Shown: piece by piece, positions 8,369 to 17,700 of the stretch
Layout of the letters: every line of letters begins with the position of its first letter
Numbering within the stretch: the stretch's first letter is position 1
Assembly: GCA_963784615.1 (NCBI GenBank)
Contig: CAWASG010000001.1
Coordinates: forward strand, 558,001 to 622,000
Direction of reading: 5' to 3'
From: UBA11403 sp963784615
Lineage (GTDB): Bacteria; Pseudomonadota; Gammaproteobacteria; Legionellales; Legionellaceae
Length of the DNA stretch: 64,000 nt
Position numbers and translations under genes: made by a program
Notes under the pieces: model-generated
Databases searched by the model: none
What the model was told of the DNA's origin: nothing
The model's input: only the letters and a program-made list of their open reading frames with translations

Positions 8369-9040
8369 CTAATCTGAAAGACTAATACGCACCACAGCAC
8401 TTATCGCAAAAGGCAGAAAGCCCATGGCGAGCGTAGATAATGCTAATAGAATGGCCAGATAGCCTTGAACAGGTAATCCAAGCATCGCGCTTGTCAGTGT
8501 TCCGCTCCCAAAAATCATCACAGGAACCGTCAATGGAAACACAATCAGCGCCATTAATATCCCCTTCTGTTTCAAACCTGTACTGAATACGGATGCTAAT
8601 GCACAAAGGAACAAAATTGCCGGTGTCCCACAGACAAGGCTTATCATCAAAATAATCATTTCATGTGGCGTTAGATGCAAAAAAATGCCTATAAGCGGAC
8701 AGAGAAGAAGCATGGGAATCGTATTGAGACACCAATGCATCAACACTTTAGCGCTCACCCAGAGACACATTGACTCACCTGAAACAAGCCATTGCTCAAT
8801 GATGCCATCGTCATAGTCATGTTGGAATAATTGCTCGGAGGATAAAAAAAAGGCGAATAACACATCAATCCATATCAGGCCAGGCGCCAACATGCGCAAT
8901 GTAGTTGTATCGGACGAGATCGTCAAAGGGAAAAAAATCAACATCATCAGAAAGAACAAACAGGCATAGAAAATCTGGCGAGGGTCACGGCAGTAATATA
9001 TAAATTCACGATGTAACTGACGTTTTAAGAGGGATATCAT
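8369..9040 (-). CDS. ccmB: Heme exporter protein CcmB
   Basis: CcmB is the membrane subunit of the CcmABCD system for cytochrome c maturation. Together with CcmA it drives release of heme-loaded CcmE on the periplasmic face. The 223 residues match the family, with about six hydrophobic helices. The N-terminus (LLKRQLHREFIYYCRDPRQI) is the standard CcmB start. The start codon overlaps the end of ccmA by 4 bases, so translation is coupled. No ccmC, ccmD or ccmE follows: the gene ends beside a family-B repeat and a convergent gene. Confidence 0.92.
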   Translation of the reverse strand: MISLLKRQLHREFIYYCRDPRQIFYACLFFLMMLIFFPLTISSDTTTLRMLAPGLIWIDVLFAFFLSSEQLFQHDYDDGIIEQWLVSGESMCLWVSAKVLMHWCLNTIPMLLLCPLIGIFLHLTPHEMIILMISLVCGTPAILFLCALASVFSTGLKQKGILMALIVFPLTVPVMIFGSGTLTSAMLGLPVQGYLAILLALSTLAMGFLPFAISAVVRISLSD

Positions 9041-9639
9041 AAACAGAATTCCATATACGCATAGCGGTTAAATGGAAGAGATTGATGCGACGTCAACACC
9101 ACAGCACCGCCCTGCTCAAGGTGCTTCAGCAGCGTCTCCCTTAAGAAATCAATCGTACGAGTATCCAGAGCAATGAAAGGTTCATCCAGCAACCATAATT
9201 GAGCATTAGTCATCAATAATCTAACTAATGCAACACGGCGACGTTGACCCGCGGATAACTGATAACACGGAACATCCTCCAAGCCCTGCAACGACAACGC
9301 ATACATACTTTCTTCAAAATCCATTACGCGTCGGCCGCAATGCGTGTCAAAAAACACATTTTGACGAGGACTCAAGGCAGGACTAATGCCTAGTTTGTGA
9401 CCGATATAACATAGTTGTCTTTGATAAGCCTTCAGATCGCGTTCAACAGCCTCACCCTTAAAATATATCTCACCTGATGATGGCGAAAGTAATCCGGAAA
9501 TGAGTTTCAACAACGTGGTTTTACCTGAACCATTCTCACCTTGCAAATGCAGCAATTTACCCACCGGCACAGCAAAATTAACCTGCTCCAGAAGGGGAAG
9601 ATCTGCATAATCAAAACTGAGATTGTTAACTTGAAGCAA
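9037..9639 (-). CDS. ccmA: Heme ABC exporter ATP-binding protein CcmA
   Basis: CcmA is the ATPase subunit of the CcmAB complex in cytochrome c biogenesis. It has Walker A GENGSGKTT, signature LSAGQRRRVAL and Walker B LWLLDEP. I chose the TTG at 9639: GGAGAG lies 5 bases upstream, and the protein (200 residues, starting LLQVNNLSFDY) matches the family length. The frame also extends to a GTG at 9714, but that end lies in repeat-derived sequence (CCAATGAACTTCACAATT), so it is unlikely to be the true start. The gene forms an operon with ccmB through a 4-base overlap. Confidence 0.9.
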   Translation of the reverse strand: MLQVNNLSFDYADLPLLEQVNFAVPVGKLLHLQGENGSGKTTLLKLISGLLSPSSGEIYFKGEAVERDLKAYQRQLCYIGHKLGISPALSPRQNVFFDTHCGRRVMDFEESMYALSLQGLEDVPCYQLSAGQRRRVALVRLLMTNAQLWLLDEPFIALDTRTIDFLRETLLKHLEQGGAVVLTSHQSLPFNRYAYMEFCL

Positions 9640-9701
9640 TTGACTCTCCGAAAATGATTGATTAGGTTGTGTCTGCAAAAACAGGGATTCGACGTGCCTT
9701 C

Positions 9702-9962
9702 CAATGAACTTCACAATTCTACATCGATCTATCAGGTCGTCGTTGCGAGCACTCTAGCCCCGTTGGTGCAAACATCGGAAAATGAACTATTTTGCTCTCT
9801 TCAACTGTTCCACTCCCTAACGGTCGCGGCTCGGATTCCGTGCTCCACTTGATGTCGGTTGCAGCTCGGAATCCGAGCCGCGACCGTTAGGGAGTGGAAC
9901 AGTTGTGGGCGGCGCAGATTCAGCTGTTTGTACCGAAGGTACTGGGTCGCTCGCAATGTCTA
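9702..9962. repeat. Nested inverted repeats with a perfect 39-bp hairpin
   Basis: This fills most of the gap between ccmA and sohB. The centre is a perfect 39-base inverted repeat, 9802-9840 against 9867-9905, with a 26-base loop. Around it lie degenerate family-A flanks: GTCGTTGCGAGC on the left, and GTACCGAAGGTACTGGGTCGC on the right in inverted orientation. A second repeat has apparently inserted into a family-A element. I see no gene here. Confidence 0.8.
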
Positions 9963-10115
9963 ATCAAAATAATATTAAATTATATCACTAATGCTGTTTA
10001 GACAAAACGGCATTAGTCTTTTTTCATGCCGTTCTGCCCAATGTCTAAAGCAGCGCTTGCACATCTTCGACGAGCTAGTGATAATAGACTTTTCTCTTTA
10101 ACAGACTTTAATATT

Positions 10116-11048
10116 ATGGAATTTTTAGCACAGTACGGTATGTTTGCACTTAAAACCTTTACTTTAGTTATTGCGATATTGATCCTCGTCGCCGGCATTT
10201 TTTCGTTAGGTCATAAACCAAAAAGCAAAATTAAAATCAAATCGCTGAATCGGCAGCGTGATCAAACCAAATCCATAATGCAAAAAGAAATATTAGGCAC
10301 AAAAGAAAAACGTATAAAAGACAAACAAAAAAAGCCATCGCTCTTTGTGATTGATTTTAATGGCGACATAAAATCCTCACAGGTAGAACAATTACGCGAT
10401 GAAATTTCAGCTGTCTTAATGATAGCGACCCCTGAAGATGAGGTGTTGATTCGCCTTGAAAGCCCAGGAGGATCGGTCAATGGCTATGGCTTGGCAGCAT
10501 CACAACTACAACGTATTCGCGATAAGCATATTCCTCTTACTGTTTGTATTGACAAAGTTGCAGCAAGTGGCGGTTATTTAATGGCCTGCGTTGCGCAACG
10601 CATTGTTGCAGCACCGTTTGCAATCATTGGATCAGTCGGCGTTGTTGCCCAACTTCCAAATTTTCATCGACTATTGAAAAAAAATGATATCGATATCGAA
10701 TTACTAACTGCAGGGGAATATAAACGCACACTGACCCTGTTAGGTGAAAACACAAAAGCCGGGCGTCAAAAATTTCAGGAAGATTTGGATGCCATCCATC
10801 AGCAATTTAAAGATTATGTGATGAAAAACCGAACTCAATTAGACATCGACAAAATCGCAACTGGCGAATATTGGCTTGGAAAAGATGCACTCGGATTAAA
10901 ACTTGTGGATCAGCTTGAAACCAGTGATAGTTATCTGGATAATAAAATACAAACCCACCAAGGGTTTCAAATTAGAATTAAAGGAAAGCAGTCTTTAGCC
11001 GATAAATTACTGAAGCCAGCGATGAAATTATTTCATCCATGGGCTTAA
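10116..11048 (+). CDS. sohB: Probable protease SohB (peptidase S49)
   Basis: This is a membrane-anchored serine peptidase of the SppA/SohB family. I chose the ATG at 10116 (310 residues) because the product begins MEFLAQYGMFALKTFT like other SohB proteins; the longer frame from 10026 adds 30 unrelated residues. One N-terminal membrane helix (about 8-31) is followed by a basic Lys-rich linker (36-75) and then the catalytic domain. The likely catalytic Ser is S151 (AASGGYLMA) and the general base K203 (GEYKRTLT), both standard for S49. A small Lys/Ala-rich gene follows. Confidence 0.88.
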   Translation: MEFLAQYGMFALKTFTLVIAILILVAGIFSLGHKPKSKIKIKSLNRQRDQTKSIMQKEILGTKEKRIKDKQKKPSLFVIDFNGDIKSSQVEQLRDEISAVLMIATPEDEVLIRLESPGGSVNGYGLAASQLQRIRDKHIPLTVCIDKVAASGGYLMACVAQRIVAAPFAIIGSVGVVAQLPNFHRLLKKNDIDIELLTAGEYKRTLTLLGENTKAGRQKFQEDLDAIHQQFKDYVMKNRTQLDIDKIATGEYWLGKDALGLKLVDQLETSDSYLDNKIQTHQGFQIRIKGKQSLADKLLKPAMKLFHPWA

Positions 11049-11050
11049 TA

Positions 11051-11070
11051 ATATACTGCGCACAGTATAT
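11051..11070. terminator. Small perfect hairpin after sohB
   Basis: ATATACTG-CGCA-CAGTATAT forms an 8-bp stem with a 4-base loop, three bases after the sohB stop. It is AT-rich with no T tract, so it may be a weak terminator or an mRNA 3'-end stabiliser rather than a full terminator. Confidence 0.4.
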
Positions 11071-11099
11071 TCATGTATCTTAAATAAAGGGACCCGATC

Positions 11100-11333
11100 A
11101 TGAACGACAACAAATCAAAGCTACCTGACTTCAAAGAACTGACTTCAATGGGTGGAAAATTATTTAACGGTATCAAAGGCGCTATCAACGAAATCGTTTA
11201 TGACTATAAGAAAAAACGAGAAACCGTTGCTGATAAAAAACCCAAAGCCGCGCCGAAACAAGCAGCCGAGCCTGCTGAAAAAAAGAAACCCGCAGCCAAA
11301 AAGCCCGCTGCAAAGACCGCCAAGAAAGAGTGA
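11100..11333 (+). CDS. Small Lys/Ala-rich protein, 77 residues
   Basis: AAGGGA precedes the ATG at a good distance. The first half (about 35 residues) may form an amphipathic helix (LFNGIKGAINEIVYDYKKKR). The second half is a low-complexity Lys/Ala/Pro tail (KKKPAAKKPAAKTAKK) like histone-H1-type bacterial tails. It is strongly basic and may bind nucleic acid or an acidic membrane surface; this is inferred from composition only. It lies 51 bases after sohB in the same direction. A family-B repeat begins a few bases after its stop. Confidence 0.65.
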   Translation: MNDNKSKLPDFKELTSMGGKLFNGIKGAINEIVYDYKKKRETVADKKPKAAPKQAAEPAEKKKPAAKKPAAKTAKKE

Positions 11334-11339
11334 ATCTCA

Positions 11340-11500
11340 GTTAAGGGAATTAATCGGAGTAGGTTGGTGCGTAGGTTGGTGCGTAGGTTGGGTTGAGCGA
11401 GAGCGAAGCCCAACATAGATGGTTTTGTTGGGCTTCGCTCTCGCTCAACCCAACCTACGCACCAACCTACTCACCAACCTACGCACCAACCTACTCACCA
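11340..11500. repeat. Family-B element, copy B3, with 11-base sub-repeats
   Basis: The core GAGCGAAGCCCAACA faces its complement. The outer arms are expanded as GTAGGTTGGTGC units on the left and the complementary ACGCACCAACCTACTCACC units on the right. AGTTAAGGGAATTAATCGG, part of the usual left end, precedes it. It separates the Lys-rich gene from truD. Confidence 0.8.
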
Positions 11501-11565
11501 ACTTAACACTACAACTCAATTTATTGATATACTTCACAGTTATTTATATTTAATCAGGAATAAAA

Positions 11566-12579
11566 TTGTACTCATTAGATTGGCCTCGAGCTTATGGTTT
11601 ACCGAAATCTACAGCCATTTTCAAACAAACACCCGAAGACTTTCAAGTTGATGAACTTTTTGAAAACGCATTCAGTGGTGAAGGTGAACACATCGTCCTT
11701 AAAATTGAAAAAAGAGGTTTAAATACAGAGGAAGTAGTGAAATCATTGGCCCGCATGGTGAACAAGCCAGTCAAATTAATCAGCTACGCCGGATTAAAAG
11801 ACCGCCACGCAAAGACAACCCAATGGCTAAGTATTCATGCGGCAGGAGAAGAAATTGCCGGCGTAGGCGAGCTGGAGGGCTCAGGCTGGAAAGTGCTGGA
11901 ACATACCCGTCATAACAAGAAATTAAGACCCGGCTTTCTAAGCGGCAACCATTTCGTGATTAAGTTACGCAATCTATCTGATCCTGAAGATTTAATTCAG
12001 CGCATCGAGAAAATTAAGATCAATGGTGTACCGAATTATTTCGGCGAGCAGCGCTTTGGACGAGAATGTGGCAATTTAATAAAGGCAGAACACCTATTAC
12101 TGCAAGGAAAGCGAGTTAAAGATCGTTTTTTGCAAGGAATGTATTGTTCAGCAGCTCGCTCTTGGATTTATAATTTAATTTTAGCAAAACGAGTGAACGA
12201 ATCCACCTGGAACAAGCCTCTGGCAGGCGATGTGATGCAGCTCAATGGCTCCAAAAGTATATTTGTGATTGATAAGATTGACGAAGAAATCCTCAACCGA
12301 ATACAAGAGCATGATCTCTCCCCCGCCAGCCCGTTACCCGGCAAGAATAAAAATATCGTCAAAGATGCCGCTCTAACCTTAATTAACGAAGTATATGCTG
12401 ACTGGCAACCATGGCTAGCGGGCCTTGAAAAACAAGGGTTAGAGGAAGCCTGGCGAGCCAATATTCTCCAAGTTGAGCAACTGAGATGTACAATTGAAGA
12501 TCAAGTGGCAGAGTTATCCTTCATCCTGCCAGCAGGCTCGTATGCAACTGTGGTGTTGCGTGAATTGGTTGTTTATTAG
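11566..12579 (+). CDS. truD: tRNA pseudouridine(13) synthase TruD
   Basis: TruD makes pseudouridine at position 13 of certain tRNAs. The frame starts with TTG at 11566; CAGGAA lies just upstream, and the product (MYSLDWPRAYG) begins as expected for the family. The catalytic Asp is D79 in AGLKDRHA. Other TruD hallmarks are QTPEDFQVDE near the N-terminus and NYFGEQRFGR in the middle. The 337 residues compare with 349 in E. coli. The gene stands alone, convergent with ggt. Confidence 0.93.
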   Translation: MYSLDWPRAYGLPKSTAIFKQTPEDFQVDELFENAFSGEGEHIVLKIEKRGLNTEEVVKSLARMVNKPVKLISYAGLKDRHAKTTQWLSIHAAGEEIAGVGELEGSGWKVLEHTRHNKKLRPGFLSGNHFVIKLRNLSDPEDLIQRIEKIKINGVPNYFGEQRFGRECGNLIKAEHLLLQGKRVKDRFLQGMYCSAARSWIYNLILAKRVNESTWNKPLAGDVMQLNGSKSIFVIDKIDEEILNRIQEHDLSPASPLPGKNKNIVKDAALTLINEVYADWQPWLAGLEKQGLEEAWRANILQVEQLRCTIEDQVAELSFILPAGSYATVVLRELVVY

Positions 12580-12659
12580 AAATATATGGCTCGCCCATTA
12601 GGGCCTGTTAACTTTCACCTACAAGACAAGTTAGACTTTGCTTGACGCACAAATGGAAG

Positions 12660-14417
12660 CTAATCTTTCGTACATCCCATCACGCCCCCTTGCGGACGTC
12701 GCATATCAATTGCACCCGTCAAATGTTTGAAATCAAGAGTCGCTAAAATAGCCGCGACAGCCCCCCACTGCGGCACATTAAAAGGAGAGCCAATATGAAA
12801 TTGATAGCCCATTTTTTTGAGCGCCTGTAGTGTTGCAGGAATAAACGTATTAGGCTCTATGAACACCCGATCAGGCATCCACTGCATGTGAAACCTTGGG
12901 GCATCAACAGCATGTTTAATATCAAAATGATAATCAATCACATTTTCAATTGTTTGCAACACTTGGGTCGGAATCGTTGAGCCTCCCGGGGCGCCTAATA
13001 CCATAAAGATGTGTTTATTCTTTAGGATAATCGTCGGAGTCATTGAGCTAAGTGGGCGCTTTCCGGGTTGTATGGCATTTTTTTCACCCTGTACAAGCTG
13101 GAATTCATTGGCAGAGATAGAGGTTAATGAAAAATCGTCCATTTCATTGTTTAGGAAAAATCCCAAATCCCCAGGAATGACCTGAGAGCCAAAAAAACCA
13201 TTCAGCGTGTACGTAACTGAAACAGCATTACCATATTGATCGACAATTGAGTAATGTGTTGTTTCCGGTTTTTCATGCTGAGGTTGTTGCGCACCTGAGA
13301 TCTGTTTTGAGTCCCCTGCTTTAAGTGGATTAATCTGTGCTCGAATTGCATTTGCATGTTCTGCTGAAAGTAACTCATCAACTGGATTATGAACAAAATC
13401 AGGATCACCCAAATAACGATTGCGATCGGCATAAGCAAAGCGCATGGCCTCTATAATATAGTGAACGCCTAATGGACTATGAAACCCCAAGGCTGACAAA
13501 GGATATCCTGCCGTAATATTCAGCATTTCACATAACGTGATCCCCCCTGAGCTGGGCGGTGACGCTGAAATAACCTCATAACCACGATAATGACAGATAA
13601 CGGGATTAAGCCAATCAACCGTGTAATCCAGAAAATCTTGTTTCGTGAGGATCCCACCGTGTTTATGGCTGGCAGAAACTATCTTTTCAGCTATCTCACC
13701 TTGATAAAATGCCTTGGTTCCACCCGATGCAATTGTCTCCAAGGTACGCGAAAGATTCGTTTGTATCAGTCGGTCACCCGCTTGTAGAGGTTTCCCATGT
13801 GGGCTAAAAATTGCCGCGACATTGGGTTGCGACTGAATACTCGCCAATTTATGATCGATTAAACGCATATCACCAGGCACAAGTACATATCCCTGCTTCG
13901 CCAGTTGAATTGCAGGACGCATAACCGCTTGCAATGATAATGTACCGTATTTTTCTAGAGCGGTATTCAGTCCCATTACAGTTCCTGGTACACCAACCGG
14001 AAGATAGCCTGACATCATCCGACCAGGAACGGGCTGTTTGTGTTCATCAAGATAGAGACTGGCCGAAGCATGCAAAGGCGCTTTTTCACGAAAATTAAGC
14101 ATGCTGTTTTGGCCATTGGCGAGGTGAACCAGCATAAAACCACCACCACCAATATTTCCACAGCAGGGCTCAACGACACTCAACGCATAACCAACTGCCA
14201 CGGCAGCATCTATGGCATTACCGCCTTGGCGTAATACGTCATATCCTACTTGAGTTGCAAGATGCTGAGAGGTCACGACCATGCCACACGGATATTGTTT
14301 AGCCGGTGTTGTGGTCGACTTAGCGTTGACTAGAGATGGTAGACCGATAAGAAATAAAACCCCCACAATGAGACCAGGTAAACCATTGGTTCTGTTATGT
14401 TGAAATCCATTTTTCAT
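12660..14417 (-). CDS. ggt: Gamma-glutamyltransferase
   Basis: This periplasmic enzyme removes or transfers the gamma-glutamyl group of glutathione and related compounds. It has a signal peptide (about residues 1-32, ending SLVNA). The precursor cleaves itself before the first Thr of ETTHYSIVD (T386 by alignment), which becomes the nucleophile of the small subunit. Substrate-site elements are visible: GNIGGGGFM near 88-95 and PLSSMTPTI in the small subunit. The 585 residues are the normal length. AAGGTG lies upstream of the ATG. The gene is convergent with truD and divergent from the ankyrin-helicase gene. Confidence 0.94.
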   Translation of the reverse strand: MKNGFQHNRTNGLPGLIVGVLFLIGLPSLVNAKSTTTPAKQYPCGMVVTSQHLATQVGYDVLRQGGNAIDAAVAVGYALSVVEPCCGNIGGGGFMLVHLANGQNSMLNFREKAPLHASASLYLDEHKQPVPGRMMSGYLPVGVPGTVMGLNTALEKYGTLSLQAVMRPAIQLAKQGYVLVPGDMRLIDHKLASIQSQPNVAAIFSPHGKPLQAGDRLIQTNLSRTLETIASGGTKAFYQGEIAEKIVSASHKHGGILTKQDFLDYTVDWLNPVICHYRGYEVISASPPSSGGITLCEMLNITAGYPLSALGFHSPLGVHYIIEAMRFAYADRNRYLGDPDFVHNPVDELLSAEHANAIRAQINPLKAGDSKQISGAQQPQHEKPETTHYSIVDQYGNAVSVTYTLNGFFGSQVIPGDLGFFLNNEMDDFSLTSISANEFQLVQGEKNAIQPGKRPLSSMTPTIILKNKHIFMVLGAPGGSTIPTQVLQTIENVIDYHFDIKHAVDAPRFHMQWMPDRVFIEPNTFIPATLQALKKMGYQFHIGSPFNVPQWGAVAAILATLDFKHLTGAIDMRRPQGGVMGCTKD

Positions 14418-14745
14418 ACATTGGCACCTTGTATAATTAAGTTCTGGAAATTAATTTCAATGAGGCTTTGTTTCCTAGCCGCATGCCATCTAGTCTTCTT
14501 CAAAATTTAGGTATTAGTGATGACGCTAAGGATACCACGGCTTTTAACCAATAAGCTCAACCTGTTCATTTTAGCCAGGAAACAAGTCCGATGTTGGAGC
14601 ACAGGGCAAAGCCGATTGACCATAAATAATATTTATGAGAAAATTATGAACAAAATTTGTGTAAGTTAAGCTTATTACTACGAATGACGATTTGAAAAAC
14701 AATGAGTATTCACTCTTAATCCAATAAACATGGCGGAATATCCAC
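14418..14745. other. Divergent intergenic region, no gene seen
   Basis: These 328 bases separate the divergent ggt and ankyrin-helicase genes, so they should hold both promoters. I found no repeat of families A or B and no convincing paired -35/-10 boxes. A minus-strand ORF of 92 codons overlaps the start of the next gene and has no ribosome site, so it is not called. Confidence 0.5.
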
Positions 14746-17700
14746 ATGACAGTTGAAATAGTATATTTTAAAAATGAGCCGATCATTGATGGAAACACGT
14801 TGACTCCGGAACAAAAATCCATGTTGGAGGCTTGCCTTAAAAAAATCAAGGAATCAGACTCTATTTCAAATTTAGCATGTCAGAGTGAAGTCTATAAAGA
14901 TTGTTATTTACATTCCAGTGAATCTGTAGATGATAATCAACGACTTCGACTTTGTACCGTAAGAATAAATGATCAAGCCCGTCTTTTTTACACAACTTAT
15001 CAGAATAAATTTATTCCACTTGATGCATGTTGGGATCATAAATTAGATGATTTTTATTTAGTAAAAAATCAAGTTCTGCGAAATAAATTAGCTATGGAAA
15101 TTATTCAAACGATTTCTGCAGCCAAGCTTCAAGAAAACGCCTCCAACAATATTGAATCTTCTCCGAAAAATCTTACGAATCTACTCACCGAAAACTCAAA
15201 AAAAATATTATCAAAAAAATCGATTATTACTTTAACAGACGATCAAGAATCCATCATTTTTAGAGCAAACGAATCACAAGCTAAATTGTGCTTTGGCCCA
15301 CCAGGCACCGGTAAAACCGAAGTGGCCAAAGCTGTTATCGAGAGACAATTTGAAGGATTAGAGACGCGCTATTTTACCTTAGGAGCACGATTATGCTCTC
15401 AAGTACATAAAGAATTATCTGATTCCGCTAATCACTTAAGATGCGAAACATGGGATGAACTGCACGCATCATTGATAGAGGTGTTTGAAGAAATAAAAAC
15501 ATCGCTTATTGAACGTTGTCGTCTGGAGCAAGAGTCCAAAACACGAGATTCTGGGGCGACAAAAAAATCTAAGGGCAACCCGCTTCTAGTCAATGCAGTC
15601 AAAACCGAACATGAAAAATTACTCGAGGAATTAGAGAGTATTCTTGCAAATTCGAATTTAGAAGCAGCAAATTTAACTCATTTCAATAACTGGTATAAAT
15701 CGAATAAACAAATTAAATATTCGCAAGATCGAAACATAGCGTTAAGCAATTTTGACGAACATCTGTTATTTGCAGAGTTTACTCGTATCATCATCCAACA
15801 AGGGAATGATTTATCAAGGGCTTACTTAAAAATTGAGGCGTATTTGTCATTAGGTGGAGGACAATCTTATATTCATAAAACACCTGATTCTTTGCGTCGA
15901 TTCGCCTATGAGTGCTTCGAAAAATATATTGCTTCACTGGAAAAAAATGGCGTATATGAGCCGCATATTCACATGCATCATATTTTTCAATTCATACAAA
16001 AAATTAAACGATCTAATTTATCACCCAACTTAGTCCAAGTGGCTGCCTCTAAAGAAAACGATGACGATGACGATGACGATACCAATCATGATTTTTTTTC
16101 AAGTCTTAAAACAGACATTTTGGTACTTGATGAGGCACAACAAATGCCGATTTGGCTGCTTCATATTTTGATGGCACTACAACCCAGAAGCTTATATTTA
16201 TTTGCAGATCCTCATCAAATAATGGGACCACAAGCGACGCGTGTGATTGAACCACTCCGAAACATGCTGAGCACCTATTCGATGACACAAAAAACGTATG
16301 CCTTAAATAAAAATTTTCGAAATGCGAAATCAATTGGTGCTATTGCAAACACCATTCTGAATTTTGAACGACACATTTATGGATCAAGCGAAAGAGAGGC
16401 CGAGTTTTTGTTGGATTGTGAGCATATAGAACGTCAAGGTATGATTGATTGTAAACCAGATAATGAACAGAGTCCCCGAGACGAAATGGGCAATCACCAG
16501 GCCGTTATTATCGTGCCCGATCAATTCAAATTAACCGACATTTTTCGAGCACGCTGGGGAAATAACATAATACATATTTCAGAAATTGGTGGTTTAGAAT
16601 GGAATAGCGTAACAATGGTTGGGTTTTCACAGTTCTATAAAAAAGAGCTAAGAGAACTGAGCAATTTACAAGGTAGCCACCCTCTTCAAGTCCCTATGGA
16701 AAACACGACGTTTGCTCGTAAAAAAGAGGCTCAAGAAACACTTCCTTCGCTAGCTTCGCGAGATGTTTTACATCGGTTATACACGATTGCGACACGTGCA
16801 AAGCACGAATTTCACTTGGTGGATGAGCATCCGTTTTTAAAAGAATTAATTAGAGTAGTTTATCCAAGTGAAATGGCTGCCGCCGCAGTAAGTCAAGAAC
16901 CAACCGTTCAGAAATCCACATCAACTCCATTAGAGTGGATTGCACTTGCACGTCAATATTTTGAGGAAGGAACCTCGTATGAGACTGCAATGAACATATT
17001 ATGGGGTAATGAAATTTGGCGCGGCTTACTAAGGCCCGAGATACAGAAATTTTTATCCTCTTTAGAGTCGAAGATTTCAATATGTAATGTGATTCAATCA
17101 TTATTTGAAATGCCAGAAACGGAAAGAATGAATTGGCTCAGAAAAATTCATAGCCATTCGAATCCAGAAATGAACAACCACATCATTGCTTCGATTATGC
17201 AAAAAACACCCCTAGATCGATTTAATGAATACGAAACCAACAAGGAACAAGCCGCCTTGGCATTAGCATTAAAGGAAAAAAAGACTGCGACAGGTCAATC
17301 GGAGCCTGATAAAAATGCGCCTCCTGCCGCATCAAATATTCATGAGCCAAAACCAAATGCAACTGCGCAGATAGCTCTCAGTTTTTTAAGGGATTTATCT
17401 TTAAGAGAAAGGATCAACAAGTCACTCTATCAAGCAGCAAAAGAAGGTAATCTAGCAACGGTAATCAATATGATTAAAGGAGGGGCCGATGTAAATCAAA
17501 GCAGTGATAATGGAGACACACCACTGTTGATTGCAGTTAAAAAGGGACGTAAAAATGTCGTTGATTTCTTACTTGCGCAAGAAGGCATAAAGGTGAATCA
17601 ATTTGATTTACAAAGAAGAACGCCCCTATTTTTTTCTGCTCTCTGCAGAGATGTTTTTTTTGTGAAAATACTACTTGCTCGAAACGATGTTGATGTCAAC

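Noticed and set aside
9640..9714. Longer ccmA from a GTG at 9714
   Set aside because: The extra 25 codons reach repeat-derived sequence, while the TTG at 9639 has GGAGAG at the right distance and gives the usual protein length.
14571..14849. 92-codon minus-strand ORF upstream of the ankyrin-helicase gene
   Set aside because: It overlaps the start of the real gene, lacks a ribosome site and resembles nothing known.
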